From an uncultured Bacteroides sp. (GTDB lineage: Bacteria; Bacteroidota; Bacteroidia; Bacteroidales; Bacteroidaceae), in NCBI GenBank assembly GCA_958477465.1, contig CAUEFX010000046.1:1-35827 (forward strand): a stretch of DNA of 35,827 nucleotides, in the 5' to 3' direction. The notes under the pieces were generated by a model. The model did no database searches, was not told the origin of the DNA, and saw only the letters and a program-made list of their open reading frames with translations. Numbering within the stretch: the first letter of the stretch is position 1; every line of letters starts with the position of its first letter. This document shows positions 7,612 to 15,891 of this stretch, piece by piece. The position numbers and the translations under genes were made by a program.

Positions 7612-8907
7612 ATGCCCGCATTTGTGCATGGTCTCTGTCAGTCCTTTTCTGTAAAGACTTCATTCAAAATACTGATTCTTACTATTTCATTCTTTCTGCT
7701 CTCTTTCGCTGTCTCTGCCGGGGAAACGCAGGATTCGGTGCGTATCTATTTTCATCAGGGAAAAATAAACATCGATACTTGTCTGCATGAGAACGGACTG
7801 AGGCTGAAACGGTTGCCTTGGCATGTCTTGACCGAACAGCCGGATTCTTCTCTTTTCATAAGTAAAGTGCTTGTTGTAGGCGGGGCTTCGCCGGAAGGAA
7901 GTATCAAGCTGAACCGTTGGCTGTCGGAGCAGCGGGTCGAAAGGCTGTTTGATTATGTTTGTCGTTACTATCCGATGGCTGACACATTGAAAACATCGGT
8001 ATTTCTCGGCAGGGATTGGAACGGATTGTACCGTTTGGTACAGAATGATGCGAATGTACCTTATCGGGAGGAAACCCTGAAGATATTGGACGGGATCATC
8101 TCAGCAGTTGACAAGGGAGAGGATGAAGAGAGGGAAGTGCATCGTTTGAGGCAGTTGCGTGGGGGTGCACCTTACTATTATATGTACCGGAATCTTTTTC
8201 CGGAATTACGCAGTTCCGTGCTGTACGTATGGTATGACAGACATAGAAGGCTGTCGGAGAGTGATACGTTACAGGTTTGCCGGCCGAGCATACCCGTGGG
8301 GCATGTATGTGACACGTTACGTTTGACAGGGTTGGACTTTTCCGGTCGGAGAAGGGAACGGTCTTACTTGCTTGTAGGGATAAAGTCGAATATGCTTTAT
8401 GACGCACTGCTGGTTCCCAATATAGGTGTTGAGTTTTATTGCGGGCAGCACTGGTCGGTGGGGTGCAACTGGATGTATGCGTGGTGGAAAAGCGATCGCC
8501 GTCATCATTACTGGCGTACTTACGGCGGTGATGTGGAGGTGCGTTACTGGTTGGGAGAGCGGGCTGAGAAAAGCCCCTTGGAAGGACACCACATAGGGTT
8601 GTACGGTCAGATACTTACCTATGATTTCGAACTTGGCGGTAAGGGATTCCTGGCCGACAAGTGGACTTACGGTGCCGGAGTGTCTTATGGTTATTCACTC
8701 CCCGTGGCGCCCCACTTGAATATTGATTTTACTGCGGGCATAGGATACTTGAGCGGGCAATATAAAAAGTATTTGCCTATTGACAACCATTATGTGTGGC
8801 AGAGCACACACAACAGAAACTGTGTCTTCCCTACCAAAGTGGAGGTCTCTTTAGTATGGTTGCCCGACATCAGGAATCCCTTCAGGAAGAAAGGAGGCCG
8901 GCGATGA
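7612..8907 (+). CDS. DUF3575 outer-membrane protein with OmpA-like N-terminal domain, fimbria-associated
   Basis: 431 aa from the chosen ATG at 7612, which gives a signal peptide (KILILTISFFLLSFAVSA, cleavage near residue 36). The frame is open from 7444, but upstream starts at 7489 or 7534 would bury the signal, and 7444 precedes the promoter box. Residues about 80-125 contain an OmpA-C-like pattern (VVGGASPEGSIKLNRWLSEQ). The C-terminal half from about residue 250 is a DUF3575-type beta-barrel-like region with alternating aromatic strands (YLLVGIKSNMLYDALLVPNI). Genes of this kind commonly sit beside DUF5119 and fimbrillin genes in Bacteroides. Its stop overlaps the next ATG (ATGA), indicating translational coupling. 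The role in pilus biogenesis or anchoring is inferred. Confidence 0.75.
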   Translation: MPAFVHGLCQSFSVKTSFKILILTISFFLLSFAVSAGETQDSVRIYFHQGKINIDTCLHENGLRLKRLPWHVLTEQPDSSLFISKVLVVGGASPEGSIKLNRWLSEQRVERLFDYVCRYYPMADTLKTSVFLGRDWNGLYRLVQNDANVPYREETLKILDGIISAVDKGEDEEREVHRLRQLRGGAPYYYMYRNLFPELRSSVLYVWYDRHRRLSESDTLQVCRPSIPVGHVCDTLRLTGLDFSGRRRERSYLLVGIKSNMLYDALLVPNIGVEFYCGQHWSVGCNWMYAWWKSDRRHHYWRTYGGDVEVRYWLGERAEKSPLEGHHIGLYGQILTYDFELGGKGFLADKWTYGAGVSYGYSLPVAPHLNIDFTAGIGYLSGQYKKYLPIDNHYVWQSTHNRNCVFPTKVEVSLVWLPDIRNPFRKKGGRR

Positions 8908-9824
8908 AACGGATCGGGGTTGTATGCGTCTCTTTATTTCTATTGATGGCGCTGGCTGCTTGTGAACACAAGGATTTATGTTACAGTCATCCGCATTTTG
9001 CAACGGTACGGGTGGTGTTCGACTGGAACGGGATTTCCAACCACGACAAACCGGACGGCATGAGGGTGGTCTTTTATCCGACAGACAATGCAAGTACCCC
9101 GTGGACATTCGATTTTCCTGAAGGCAAGGAGGGAAAAATAGAGATTCCCGAGAATGATTACCGGGTGGTTTGCTTCAACTATGATTCCGATGGAATGGTG
9201 TGGAGAGAGAGTGACAGTTATGCTCTTTTTACTGCCGATACGCGTGACGCCAAGTCGCCCGATGGCGAACAGATGGGTGTCACTCCCCCTTGGCTGTGTG
9301 GCGACCATATTGATGAAATCTGTCTTAAGGACATTCCGATGGGCACGGAAAGGACGGTGCTGCTGACTCCTGTAAACATGGTGTGCCATTATACGTATGA
9401 GGTGAACGGTATCCGCGGATTGGAACGGGTGGCGGATTTGCGAGCTGTGCTTTCGGGGATGTCCGGTTCGCTGAACATGGCTGCCGACAGCTTGCCTGCC
9501 GGTCTTTCCGAGAGCTTGCTCTTTGATGCGATGGTGATGCAGAGCCAGATCAGAGGCGGATTCTACACGTTTGGATATTCGGCTCTTGACGGACAGCCCA
9601 ATCTTTTCCAGCTGTACATCAAGGACCGTTCCGGCAATACGCATGTATTGGAGCAGGACGTGACCGAACAGGTACACAATGTTCCGGTGGTGGGGCATAT
9701 AGGTGATGTGCATATTGTGTTAGGGTTTGATTATGAAGTCCCGTCCGGATCGTCAGGTGGTGATACCGGGTTTGACGTGGATGTCGATGATTGGGACGAT
9801 GTGAATATAGATATTGTATTATAA
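8904..9824 (+). CDS. DUF5119 lipoprotein, fimbrial-locus accessory/anchor candidate
   Basis: 306-aa lipoprotein. The lipobox LAAC places the acylated cysteine at residue 20, just after a hydrophobic signal. The next residues (EHKDLCYSHPHFATVRVVFD) are the characteristic start of DUF5119 proteins of Bacteroides fimbrial loci. The remainder is beta-rich, and the C-terminus is strikingly acidic (VDVDDWDDVNIDIVL). The frame is open from 8796, but the ATG at 8904 has the lipoprotein signal and overlaps the previous stop as ATGA. Context suggests an outer-membrane-anchored protein acting with the DUF3575 protein and the downstream fimbrillin, perhaps like Mfa2/FimB anchors. No direct evidence of function is visible. 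Confidence 0.75.
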   Translation: MKRIGVVCVSLFLLMALAACEHKDLCYSHPHFATVRVVFDWNGISNHDKPDGMRVVFYPTDNASTPWTFDFPEGKEGKIEIPENDYRVVCFNYDSDGMVWRESDSYALFTADTRDAKSPDGEQMGVTPPWLCGDHIDEICLKDIPMGTERTVLLTPVNMVCHYTYEVNGIRGLERVADLRAVLSGMSGSLNMAADSLPAGLSESLLFDAMVMQSQIRGGFYTFGYSALDGQPNLFQLYIKDRSGNTHVLEQDVTEQVHNVPVVGHIGDVHIVLGFDYEVPSGSSGGDTGFDVDVDDWDDVNIDIVL

Positions 9825-9890
9825 GAGAGATTGTAAATAGCTAAACAACTAAATCAATTATATCATTTTATTAATTATTTTTTTTAGATT

Positions 9891-11018
9891 ATGAAAAAGA
9901 GAAACGTAATGTTTTTAGCAATCTTTGGAGCATTACTGGTTAGTTGTGCCGAAGAGGAGATTGCAAATGTAGAGACTTCTTCACAGAATGTGATCGGTTT
10001 TAATGTTTTGAGTAACACGGCAGAAACAAGGGCTACCCCTATTACTCCCAGTAATCTGACGAGTGTCGATTTCGATGTATTCGCCTATACGTCGAACGGT
10101 ACGGCTTTTATGGGAAATGCAGATGTTGCTTTTGCACATGATGGAGTGAAAATCAAGTACAATGGGAGCAAGTGGGATTACGATGATGCAAGTGAACGTC
10201 GTTATTGGCCTAATGAGGCTTTGGACTTTTATGCCGTCAGCCCTGCAACTCTCGTGGATGCGGGAACGCATTTTCTGTGGAACTTTGATCATGACAGCCA
10301 ACAAATATATTATGCGTGCATGAATGAGTATGGAGAAGGAAAGGAGAAGCATGCAGACCACGATGTGATGTATGGTATAGCCAAGAACCAGACTAAAGAT
10401 ACGAACAACGGAGTCGTGAAATTCACATTCAGACATATCCTTTCTCAAGTGGCATTCAGGGCCAAAACAGAATATCCCACAATGAATGTGGTCATCAATA
10501 GCATAAAAATTGGAAATGCCAAGATGAGCGGAACATTTACCCTGCCCAATGACGCCGACACAGCTCCTGCTGCTTCCGATTGGACATTGCCAACAGGATT
10601 GGGTAATTATAGCCCTACCATCATAAGAGATAAGGCAATCGAAGTGAATAGCAATACGGAAGCTACGGATATCTCTATCGACACTCCTATATTTACGATT
10701 CCGCAGACATTGACCAAATGGGCTGTCGATCAGGAGGAAACGAAGACAATAGCCAAAGCTAACGATGCTAAACAGTCTTACCTGGAGATTTCATGCAAAA
10801 TCAAGCAGTCGGGAGTCTATCTGTGCGGTTCGGAGAGTGCATACGAGACAATCTATGTTCCATTCGAGGCTTCATGGGAACCGAGTAAACGTTACATCTA
10901 TACCATGATCTTTGGTGGCGGTTATGATGCGGACGGAAATCCCAAATTGAAAACAATCGAGTTTGATGCGGAAACAACAGACTGGGTGGATGATGCCGGA
11001 AACGACCACGAAATTTAA
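9891..11018 (+). CDS. Fimbrillin family lipoprotein (type V pilin-like)
   Basis: 375-aa lipoprotein with a signal peptide ending at lipobox LVSC (C19), followed by acidic residues. The segment AETRATPITPSNLTSVDFDVFAY is typical of the start of mature Bacteroides fimbrillin-family (Mfa1/FimA-like, BF-type) proteins: a TRAT arginine where protease processing could occur, then the first beta strand. The body is predicted beta-sandwich, with YWPNEALDFYAVSP and FTFRHILSQVAF both common in this family. It lies 66 nt after the DUF5119 gene in the same direction, so it is probably in the same operon. A palindromic element follows the stop. It is either a stalk/tip pilin or a surface lipoprotein with the fimbrillin fold. 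Confidence 0.8.
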   Translation: MKKRNVMFLAIFGALLVSCAEEEIANVETSSQNVIGFNVLSNTAETRATPITPSNLTSVDFDVFAYTSNGTAFMGNADVAFAHDGVKIKYNGSKWDYDDASERRYWPNEALDFYAVSPATLVDAGTHFLWNFDHDSQQIYYACMNEYGEGKEKHADHDVMYGIAKNQTKDTNNGVVKFTFRHILSQVAFRAKTEYPTMNVVINSIKIGNAKMSGTFTLPNDADTAPAASDWTLPTGLGNYSPTIIRDKAIEVNSNTEATDISIDTPIFTIPQTLTKWAVDQEETKTIAKANDAKQSYLEISCKIKQSGVYLCGSESAYETIYVPFEASWEPSKRYIYTMIFGGGYDADGNPKLKTIEFDAETTDWVDDAGNDHEI

Positions 11019-11083
11019 TCATGCAGGCTGCTTGATTGGCATTCCGCATGGCTGAGGGTATCAACTATACCTGAAACTTAGAA

Positions 11084-11185
11084 ACGAGGGGGTATCAAAA
11101 TGAGCAAAACTTAGAATTCACCTCTGCCACAAATGCTTGTAGCAGAGGTGAATTCTTTGAAAAGGACATTTCGACGCACCCTCGT
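11084..11185. repeat. Nested palindromic element related to 6009-6090, likely terminator
   Basis: The inner hairpin has perfect 14-bp arms (11114-11127 with 11142-11155). Outer, imperfect arms are 11084-11102 and 11167-11185 (ACGAGGG with CCCTCGT at the ends). It shares long words with the element at 6009-6090, including CTTTGAAAAGGACATTT and, in reverse orientation, TCAAAATGAG with AAAACTTAG. It follows the fimbrillin gene by 65 nt. The rest of 11019-11367 holds only the promoter of the next gene. Confidence 0.75.
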
Positions 11186-11328
11186 CTTTGTATCTGTTAG
11201 CAGGAGATTTGGAACACATTTACTCTTGAAACCATACGAGTGACCGTTCTGTCCGTCAGTAACAGTATCGAAACATGAATTTAAACTTCTTGTATTTTCA
11301 TCGTATCACTTCCGTAACCGCCTCCCTC

Positions 11329-11336
11329 TAACTTTG
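11329..11336 (+). promoter_or_regulatory. -7 box (TAACTTTG) for the TonB-dependent receptor
   Basis: TAACTTTG matches TAnnTTTG and lies 31 nt before the ATG at 11368. The short leader gives no sign of a riboswitch. Confidence 0.65.
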
Positions 11337-11367
11337 CCCCCGTAATAAAAACATATAGCAAAGTTCG

Positions 11368-14082
11368 ATGAAAAAACTATTTCTTGTAAAACTCTTCCTC
11401 GCAGTCTTGTTTATCGCCTGGTGTACTCCTATGGCGATGGCTGCCAATATTAAGATTAAAGGTGCTGTAAAAGACAAATTATCCAAGGAGCCTCTGATCG
11501 GCGCAACGATTCATCTGGTAGGGACTCAGGCAGGAACCGTTACCGACATGGATGGCAATTTTGAGCTTAATGGGGTAGGAGTTCTTGAAGGAATGTACGA
11601 CATTGAAGTAAAGTATGTCGGCTATAAAACCGAAGTCCGTCATAAAGTCCGTGTAGAGAACGGAAATCTGGTGGTCTTGGATTTGGAACTGGAAACCGAT
11701 GCACAGGAGCTTGCCGATGTGGTGGTAGTAGCCAAAAAGAACCGCGAAAACGAGAACATGCTTCTGCTGGAACAGCAGAAAGCGGTGATTGCCGTACAGG
11801 CTGTAGGAGTAAAAGAACTTTCGCGGAAAGGAGTGAGCGATGCGGAAGGAGCGGTGTCCAAAGTGGCAGGCATCTCTAAACAGGAGGGTGTGAAAAACGT
11901 TTTTGTACGCGGATTGGGCGATCGCTACAACGCTACTACTTTCAACGGTTTCCCTATTCCTTCGGAAGATCCGGAATATAAAAACATCTCTCTCGACTTC
12001 TTCTCTACGGACATTATTCAGACGGTCGGCGTGAATAAGGCTTTCAATGCCGGTGGCGCCGGCGATGTGGGTGGCGCTAACATCGACATCACCTCCAAAG
12101 AGCTGATCGGCGGCGGGCATTTCAATGCCGGGGTTTCCGGAGGATTCAATACACAGACTCTGACAACCGACTTCTTGAAGATGGACGGAGTCGATCGGCT
12201 GGGCATTGCCGGTAAGGCGCAACCGGGTGTGGAGAACAATTATAGTTTTAAGAACAGTTTGGACCCATCTGAACACCACTTGCAGATAAACCGCAGTTAC
12301 GGACTCTCCGGTGGAAAAAAAATCTATGTGGGACCGCAAAAGGATGCTCTTTCATTTTTTCTCGTAGCGGCGCACAATACGGAATACCGGTATGCCGAGG
12401 AGAGCTTGCGCAATACAACCACCGCCGGAACCATCTATAAAGACCTGACAGGAAAGGTGTACGAGCAGAAAATCAGTCAGCTGGCTCTTGCCAATCTGGA
12501 TTATGACTATCGCAATCGCCATCATCTGAGCTATAACTTTATGATGGTACACGATGATGTGCAGTCAGTAGGCGACTACGACGGGATGGATTCGGGGAAG
12601 TTCAATGATGATTACGGCAACATGGGATTTACCCGCCGCCAGCAGGCAAATGATAATTTACTGCTTGTCAATCAGTTGATGACAAATTGGGGCTTGACCA
12701 AAACGCTGAGCTTTGATGCTGGGGCTTCGTACAACATCGTAAAGGGTTCTGAACCGGACCGGCGCATCAATAACCTGCGGAAGGCAGCCGAGGGGTATAC
12801 GCTGCTCGAAGGCAATTCCCAACAGCGCTACTTCTCCGAATTGAATGAAGACGATCTGAACGTAAAAACCGGTTTCACTTACCGTCTGGCGGATGGCCAG
12901 GAAGAGATATCCAACATCCGCATCGGGTATAACGGACGCTTTGTGAATGATGACTTTGAAGCTACGGAATACAATATGACGGTTGCCCACAGCTCTGCTT
13001 TCCGGCTGGATGATTTTGCTCTGGACAGCTATTACAATCAGGAGAATCTGAAAAACGGCTGGTTTGAGATTCAGCGGAATATCGACAAATATACAGTGAA
13101 GAAGGATATTCATTCGGCTTATGTGGAGGCAGTTTATCAGTTTGATGCCGCATGGGTACTGGACTTGGGCGTCAAATACGATCGTGTGGACATCCGGGTG
13201 GATTACGATGTGAATAAAGGGGGAGAAAAGGGAAGTGGAAAGATCGGTAAGAACTATTTCCTGCCGAGTCTGAATCTGAAATACAACCTTACTGCCAAGC
13301 AGGCGCTTCGTTTGGGAGCCAGCAAAACATACACCCTGCCGCAAGCCAAAGAGATCTCTCCCTACCGCTATGTGGGAGTGAATTTCAACAGTCAGGGTAA
13401 TGAAAAGCTGCAACCCTCCGATAACTATAACCTTGATCTGAAGTGGGACTTCAATCCTACTTCGACGGAACTTGTTTCGCTGACCGCCTTTTATAAGTAC
13501 ATAAAGAATCCGATTTCGCGCATTGAGGTTGCCAGCGCCGGCAATTACCTGTCGTACGAGAACATCTCTGACCATGCTACGGTAGCGGGGGTGGAACTGG
13601 AAGTCCGCAAGAATCTCTTTACCCGCCCGGCCGGGAAAGGGGCGTCGGGCATGAACCGTCTCTCTGCCGGCTTCAACGGTTCGTACATCTACACCCGTGC
13701 CAAAGTGCCGGGAGCTACGGTTACTACCGGTTCACAACTGGAAGGTGCGGCGCCGTGGATTGCCAATTTGGATATCTCACACAATTATACGAGCGGAGAC
13801 CGTAGCTTTATCAATACTTTGGTTTTCAATTATGTCAGTGATAAAATCTACACAATCGGGACACAAGGGTATCAGGATATCATGGAGCATGGCATGGCGA
13901 CTCTCGACTTTGTTTCACAGGCTAAATTGAACAAGTACGTCTCGCTCAGTCTGAAAGCCGGAAACCTGCTCAATCCGGCACATAAACTGACCCGCAAAGC
14001 CGATGATAACGGTCGGGAAGTAGTATTGGGCAATTATAAAAAAGGAATCAACATCAGTCTGGGAGTGTCGTGTACATTCTAA
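11368..14082 (+). CDS. TonB-dependent outer-membrane receptor, SusD-independent type
   Basis: 904-aa outer-membrane receptor. Residues 1-25 are a signal peptide ending in PMAMA. Residues about 28-112 form a carboxypeptidase-regulatory-like beta domain (IKGAVKDKLSKEPLIGATIH). A possible TonB box follows (ELADVVVVAKK), then a plug domain (about 135-240) with NVFVRGLGDRYNATTFNGFP and GGAGDVGGANIDITSK. The remainder is a 22-strand-type barrel ending in an aromatic residue (ISLGVSCTF). Such receptors import large or scarce substrates using TonB-transduced proton motive force. Unlike Sus-type systems there is no SusD gene; the partner 49 nt downstream is a beta-helix lipoprotein. The substrate is unknown. 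No FecR or sigma factor gene is adjacent. Confidence 0.9.
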   Translation: MKKLFLVKLFLAVLFIAWCTPMAMAANIKIKGAVKDKLSKEPLIGATIHLVGTQAGTVTDMDGNFELNGVGVLEGMYDIEVKYVGYKTEVRHKVRVENGNLVVLDLELETDAQELADVVVVAKKNRENENMLLLEQQKAVIAVQAVGVKELSRKGVSDAEGAVSKVAGISKQEGVKNVFVRGLGDRYNATTFNGFPIPSEDPEYKNISLDFFSTDIIQTVGVNKAFNAGGAGDVGGANIDITSKELIGGGHFNAGVSGGFNTQTLTTDFLKMDGVDRLGIAGKAQPGVENNYSFKNSLDPSEHHLQINRSYGLSGGKKIYVGPQKDALSFFLVAAHNTEYRYAEESLRNTTTAGTIYKDLTGKVYEQKISQLALANLDYDYRNRHHLSYNFMMVHDDVQSVGDYDGMDSGKFNDDYGNMGFTRRQQANDNLLLVNQLMTNWGLTKTLSFDAGASYNIVKGSEPDRRINNLRKAAEGYTLLEGNSQQRYFSELNEDDLNVKTGFTYRLADGQEEISNIRIGYNGRFVNDDFEATEYNMTVAHSSAFRLDDFALDSYYNQENLKNGWFEIQRNIDKYTVKKDIHSAYVEAVYQFDAAWVLDLGVKYDRVDIRVDYDVNKGGEKGSGKIGKNYFLPSLNLKYNLTAKQALRLGASKTYTLPQAKEISPYRYVGVNFNSQGNEKLQPSDNYNLDLKWDFNPTSTELVSLTAFYKYIKNPISRIEVASAGNYLSYENISDHATVAGVELEVRKNLFTRPAGKGASGMNRLSAGFNGSYIYTRAKVPGATVTTGSQLEGAAPWIANLDISHNYTSGDRSFINTLVFNYVSDKIYTIGTQGYQDIMEHGMATLDFVSQAKLNKYVSLSLKAGNLLNPAHKLTRKADDNGREVVLGNYKKGINISLGVSCTF

Positions 14083-14131
14083 AACCGGACATTCGAATAG
14101 GATTATTACTAACTAATTAATTTTAAGGAAA

Positions 14132-15310
14132 ATGAAAAGATTATTTTGGAATTTCATGGCTTGCACTGCAATGGTATCAGCCTTAACATTGACTTCATGT
14201 GGTGATGATAATGAAAATGAAGGTAACGGAGGCGGCGATGGAAGCAGCATCGTTTTCAATGGGAATATGCTGACCGGCTCATTGACGGGAAAGGAAACGC
14301 TCGAAGCAAAGGAATACATTCTCAGCGGTACTGTGGTGATTGAGGATGGAGGAGAACTGACAATTCCCGCCGGTACGACCATTAAAGCCCGTCAGGGATT
14401 CAGCAACTATCTGCTTGTGGCACAAGGTGGAAAAATCTATGCCAACGGAACGAAAGAGGAACCGATTACTTTCACCGCCGATGAGGAGAATGCCAAGTCC
14501 GGTCACTGGGGTGGTATCATCATCAATGGCAAGGCTCCTATTTCGGGAGATAAGGAGGACAAAAGCAATACGGCTTTGGCTGAAATCAACAATAAGTATC
14601 CTTATGGAGGCAACGATGCGGCCGATAATTCGGGCGTGATGACTTATGTTTCAATCTGCTATGCCGGTGCACGTTCTACACAAGACATCGAACACAACGG
14701 CCTTACTTTGAATGGAGTAGGAAACGGTACGACAATTGAAAATATCTATGTACTGGAAAGCGCCGATGATGCCATCGAATTCTTTGGAGGTACGGTGAAT
14801 GTGAAGAACCTGCTTGCCGTAAATCCGGATGACGACATGTTTGATTTCACTCAAGGATATAGCGGCACATTGAGCAACTGCTACGGCATTTGGGAAAGCG
14901 GTTATACCAGTACGGAAGCCGATCCGCGCGGCATTGAGGCGGATGGTAACTTCGACGGGCTCTATCCGAACCACCTGCGCCAATCGGATTTTGTAGTAGA
15001 CGGCATGACCGTTGTGAACAATGCTGCCAATACCACAGACAATGTAGACCGTATGCAGGACGTCATCAAGATTCGTCGCGGTGCCAAGGCAACCATTAAG
15101 AATGCACTGGTGAAGGGTACGGGTGGCGCTATCGACCTGGTAGACATGAATGATGGAAAAGGAGCCGGTAATGCCGCATCTACCATCAGTATCACCAATT
15201 CTCTTCAGCTGACCGGTAAGAAACTGAACGGCGATGCTGTCCTGAATGAGACCAACAGTAATACGGGAGCTGATGCAAGCGTATTCGGCTGGACGAAATA
15301 TAATTTCTAA
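14132..15310 (+). CDS. Surface-type beta-helix lipoprotein, partner of the TonB receptor
   Basis: 392-aa lipoprotein with lipobox LTSC (C23) followed at once by acidic GDDNENE, consistent with a Bacteroidetes lipoprotein surface-export signal. The mature protein looks like a right-handed parallel beta-helix: repeated short turns rich in N, G and V, such as GGELTIPAGTTIKARQG, GHWGGIIINGKAPI, GNGTTIENIYVLESADDAIE and GGTVNVKNLLAVNPDDDMFD. There is no lyase or glycosidase motif that I recognise, although beta-helix proteins often bind or cut polysaccharides. It starts 49 nt after the receptor gene and is probably co-transcribed. It may take the place of SusD as the surface ligand-capture partner; this is inference. 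Confidence 0.7.
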   Translation: MKRLFWNFMACTAMVSALTLTSCGDDNENEGNGGGDGSSIVFNGNMLTGSLTGKETLEAKEYILSGTVVIEDGGELTIPAGTTIKARQGFSNYLLVAQGGKIYANGTKEEPITFTADEENAKSGHWGGIIINGKAPISGDKEDKSNTALAEINNKYPYGGNDAADNSGVMTYVSICYAGARSTQDIEHNGLTLNGVGNGTTIENIYVLESADDAIEFFGGTVNVKNLLAVNPDDDMFDFTQGYSGTLSNCYGIWESGYTSTEADPRGIEADGNFDGLYPNHLRQSDFVVDGMTVVNNAANTTDNVDRMQDVIKIRRGAKATIKNALVKGTGGAIDLVDMNDGKGAGNAASTISITNSLQLTGKKLNGDAVLNETNSNTGADASVFGWTKYNF

Positions 15311-15376
15311 ATCATTGTGAATGAAGAAGGCGTTCCAACCTGAGTTCGAGATACTTTCCAAAAACACCTGAAACAT

Positions 15377-15420
15377 AAAAATCCCTCTTGTCGTAGATCT
15401 CTGTAGCAAGGGGGATTTTG
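15377..15420 (+). terminator. Terminator after the beta-helix lipoprotein gene
   Basis: A 13-bp stem with one G.T wobble (15378-15390 with 15407-15419) ends in a short T run, 67 nt after the stop codon. Confidence 0.65.
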
Positions 15421-15440
15421 TCAATAAGAGGTACAACCGT

Positions 15441-15720
15441 CCGCGATGGCAGTTAACTCTCATAGCTATAGCCATCGGTTTCTACACCTTCATTTACTCC
15501 TTTCACCGCCTTCACCTTTTGGGCTCAACCGGCCTGTTCATCGGCGATAGCGGGTGAAGACTCTCTGTCTCTTCGCTATGCACCGTGCTTACAGACGGCA
15601 ACAAGTGTGCTTATGAACCGTAAGGACCGTGCTCGCGGTTCATGAGCACCGTTCCGACCGGACTTCACCCTGTATCTGCGATAAATAAAGACTTTGAACA
15701 AAATGGTGAAGGCAGTGAAG
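15441..15720. repeat. Large nested imperfect palindrome in a 580-bp gene-free gap
   Basis: Three concentric pairings are visible: 15501-15521 with 15699-15719 (one mismatch, one bulge), 15535-15559 with 15663-15687 (roughly 70 percent), and 15607-15620 with 15636-15649 (one wobble). A flanking hairpin pairs 15444-15450 with 15471-15477. The outer arms carry the motif TTCACCGCCTTCACC. No credible ORF exists across 15311-15891. It may be a MITE-like element or structured RNA. Confidence 0.6.
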
Positions 15721-15775
15721 GTGGCCAAACATTCCGGATAAAGGCGGTTTTCAGAACCGTTTCAGCTCAAAAAGA

Positions 15776-15815
15776 AAAGATGTAGCATCTTTCAAAAAAA
15801 CATACTACATCTTTT
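15776..15815 (-). terminator. Probable terminator of the nuo operon
   Basis: An 11-bp stem (15776-15786 with 15805-15815, core GATGTAG/CTACATC) is followed, on the minus strand, by a T-rich run (TCTTTTT). It lies 76-116 nt beyond the nuoN stop. Confidence 0.65.
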
Positions 15816-15870
15816 TTTGAAAGACGTTATATCTTTTTCTGAAGCCTGCTACATCTTTTTCTGAAGGACA
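15805..15870. repeat. Three tandem copies of a 22-bp repeat
   Basis: Units begin at 15805, 15827 and 15849 with an exact 22-bp period. The core is (C/T)TA(C/T)ATCTTTTTcTGAAg, with a few substitutions between units. The first unit supplies one arm of the nuo terminator hairpin. Confidence 0.75.
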
Positions 15871-15891
15871 TTGCAGCTTCTCCGCCATTGG

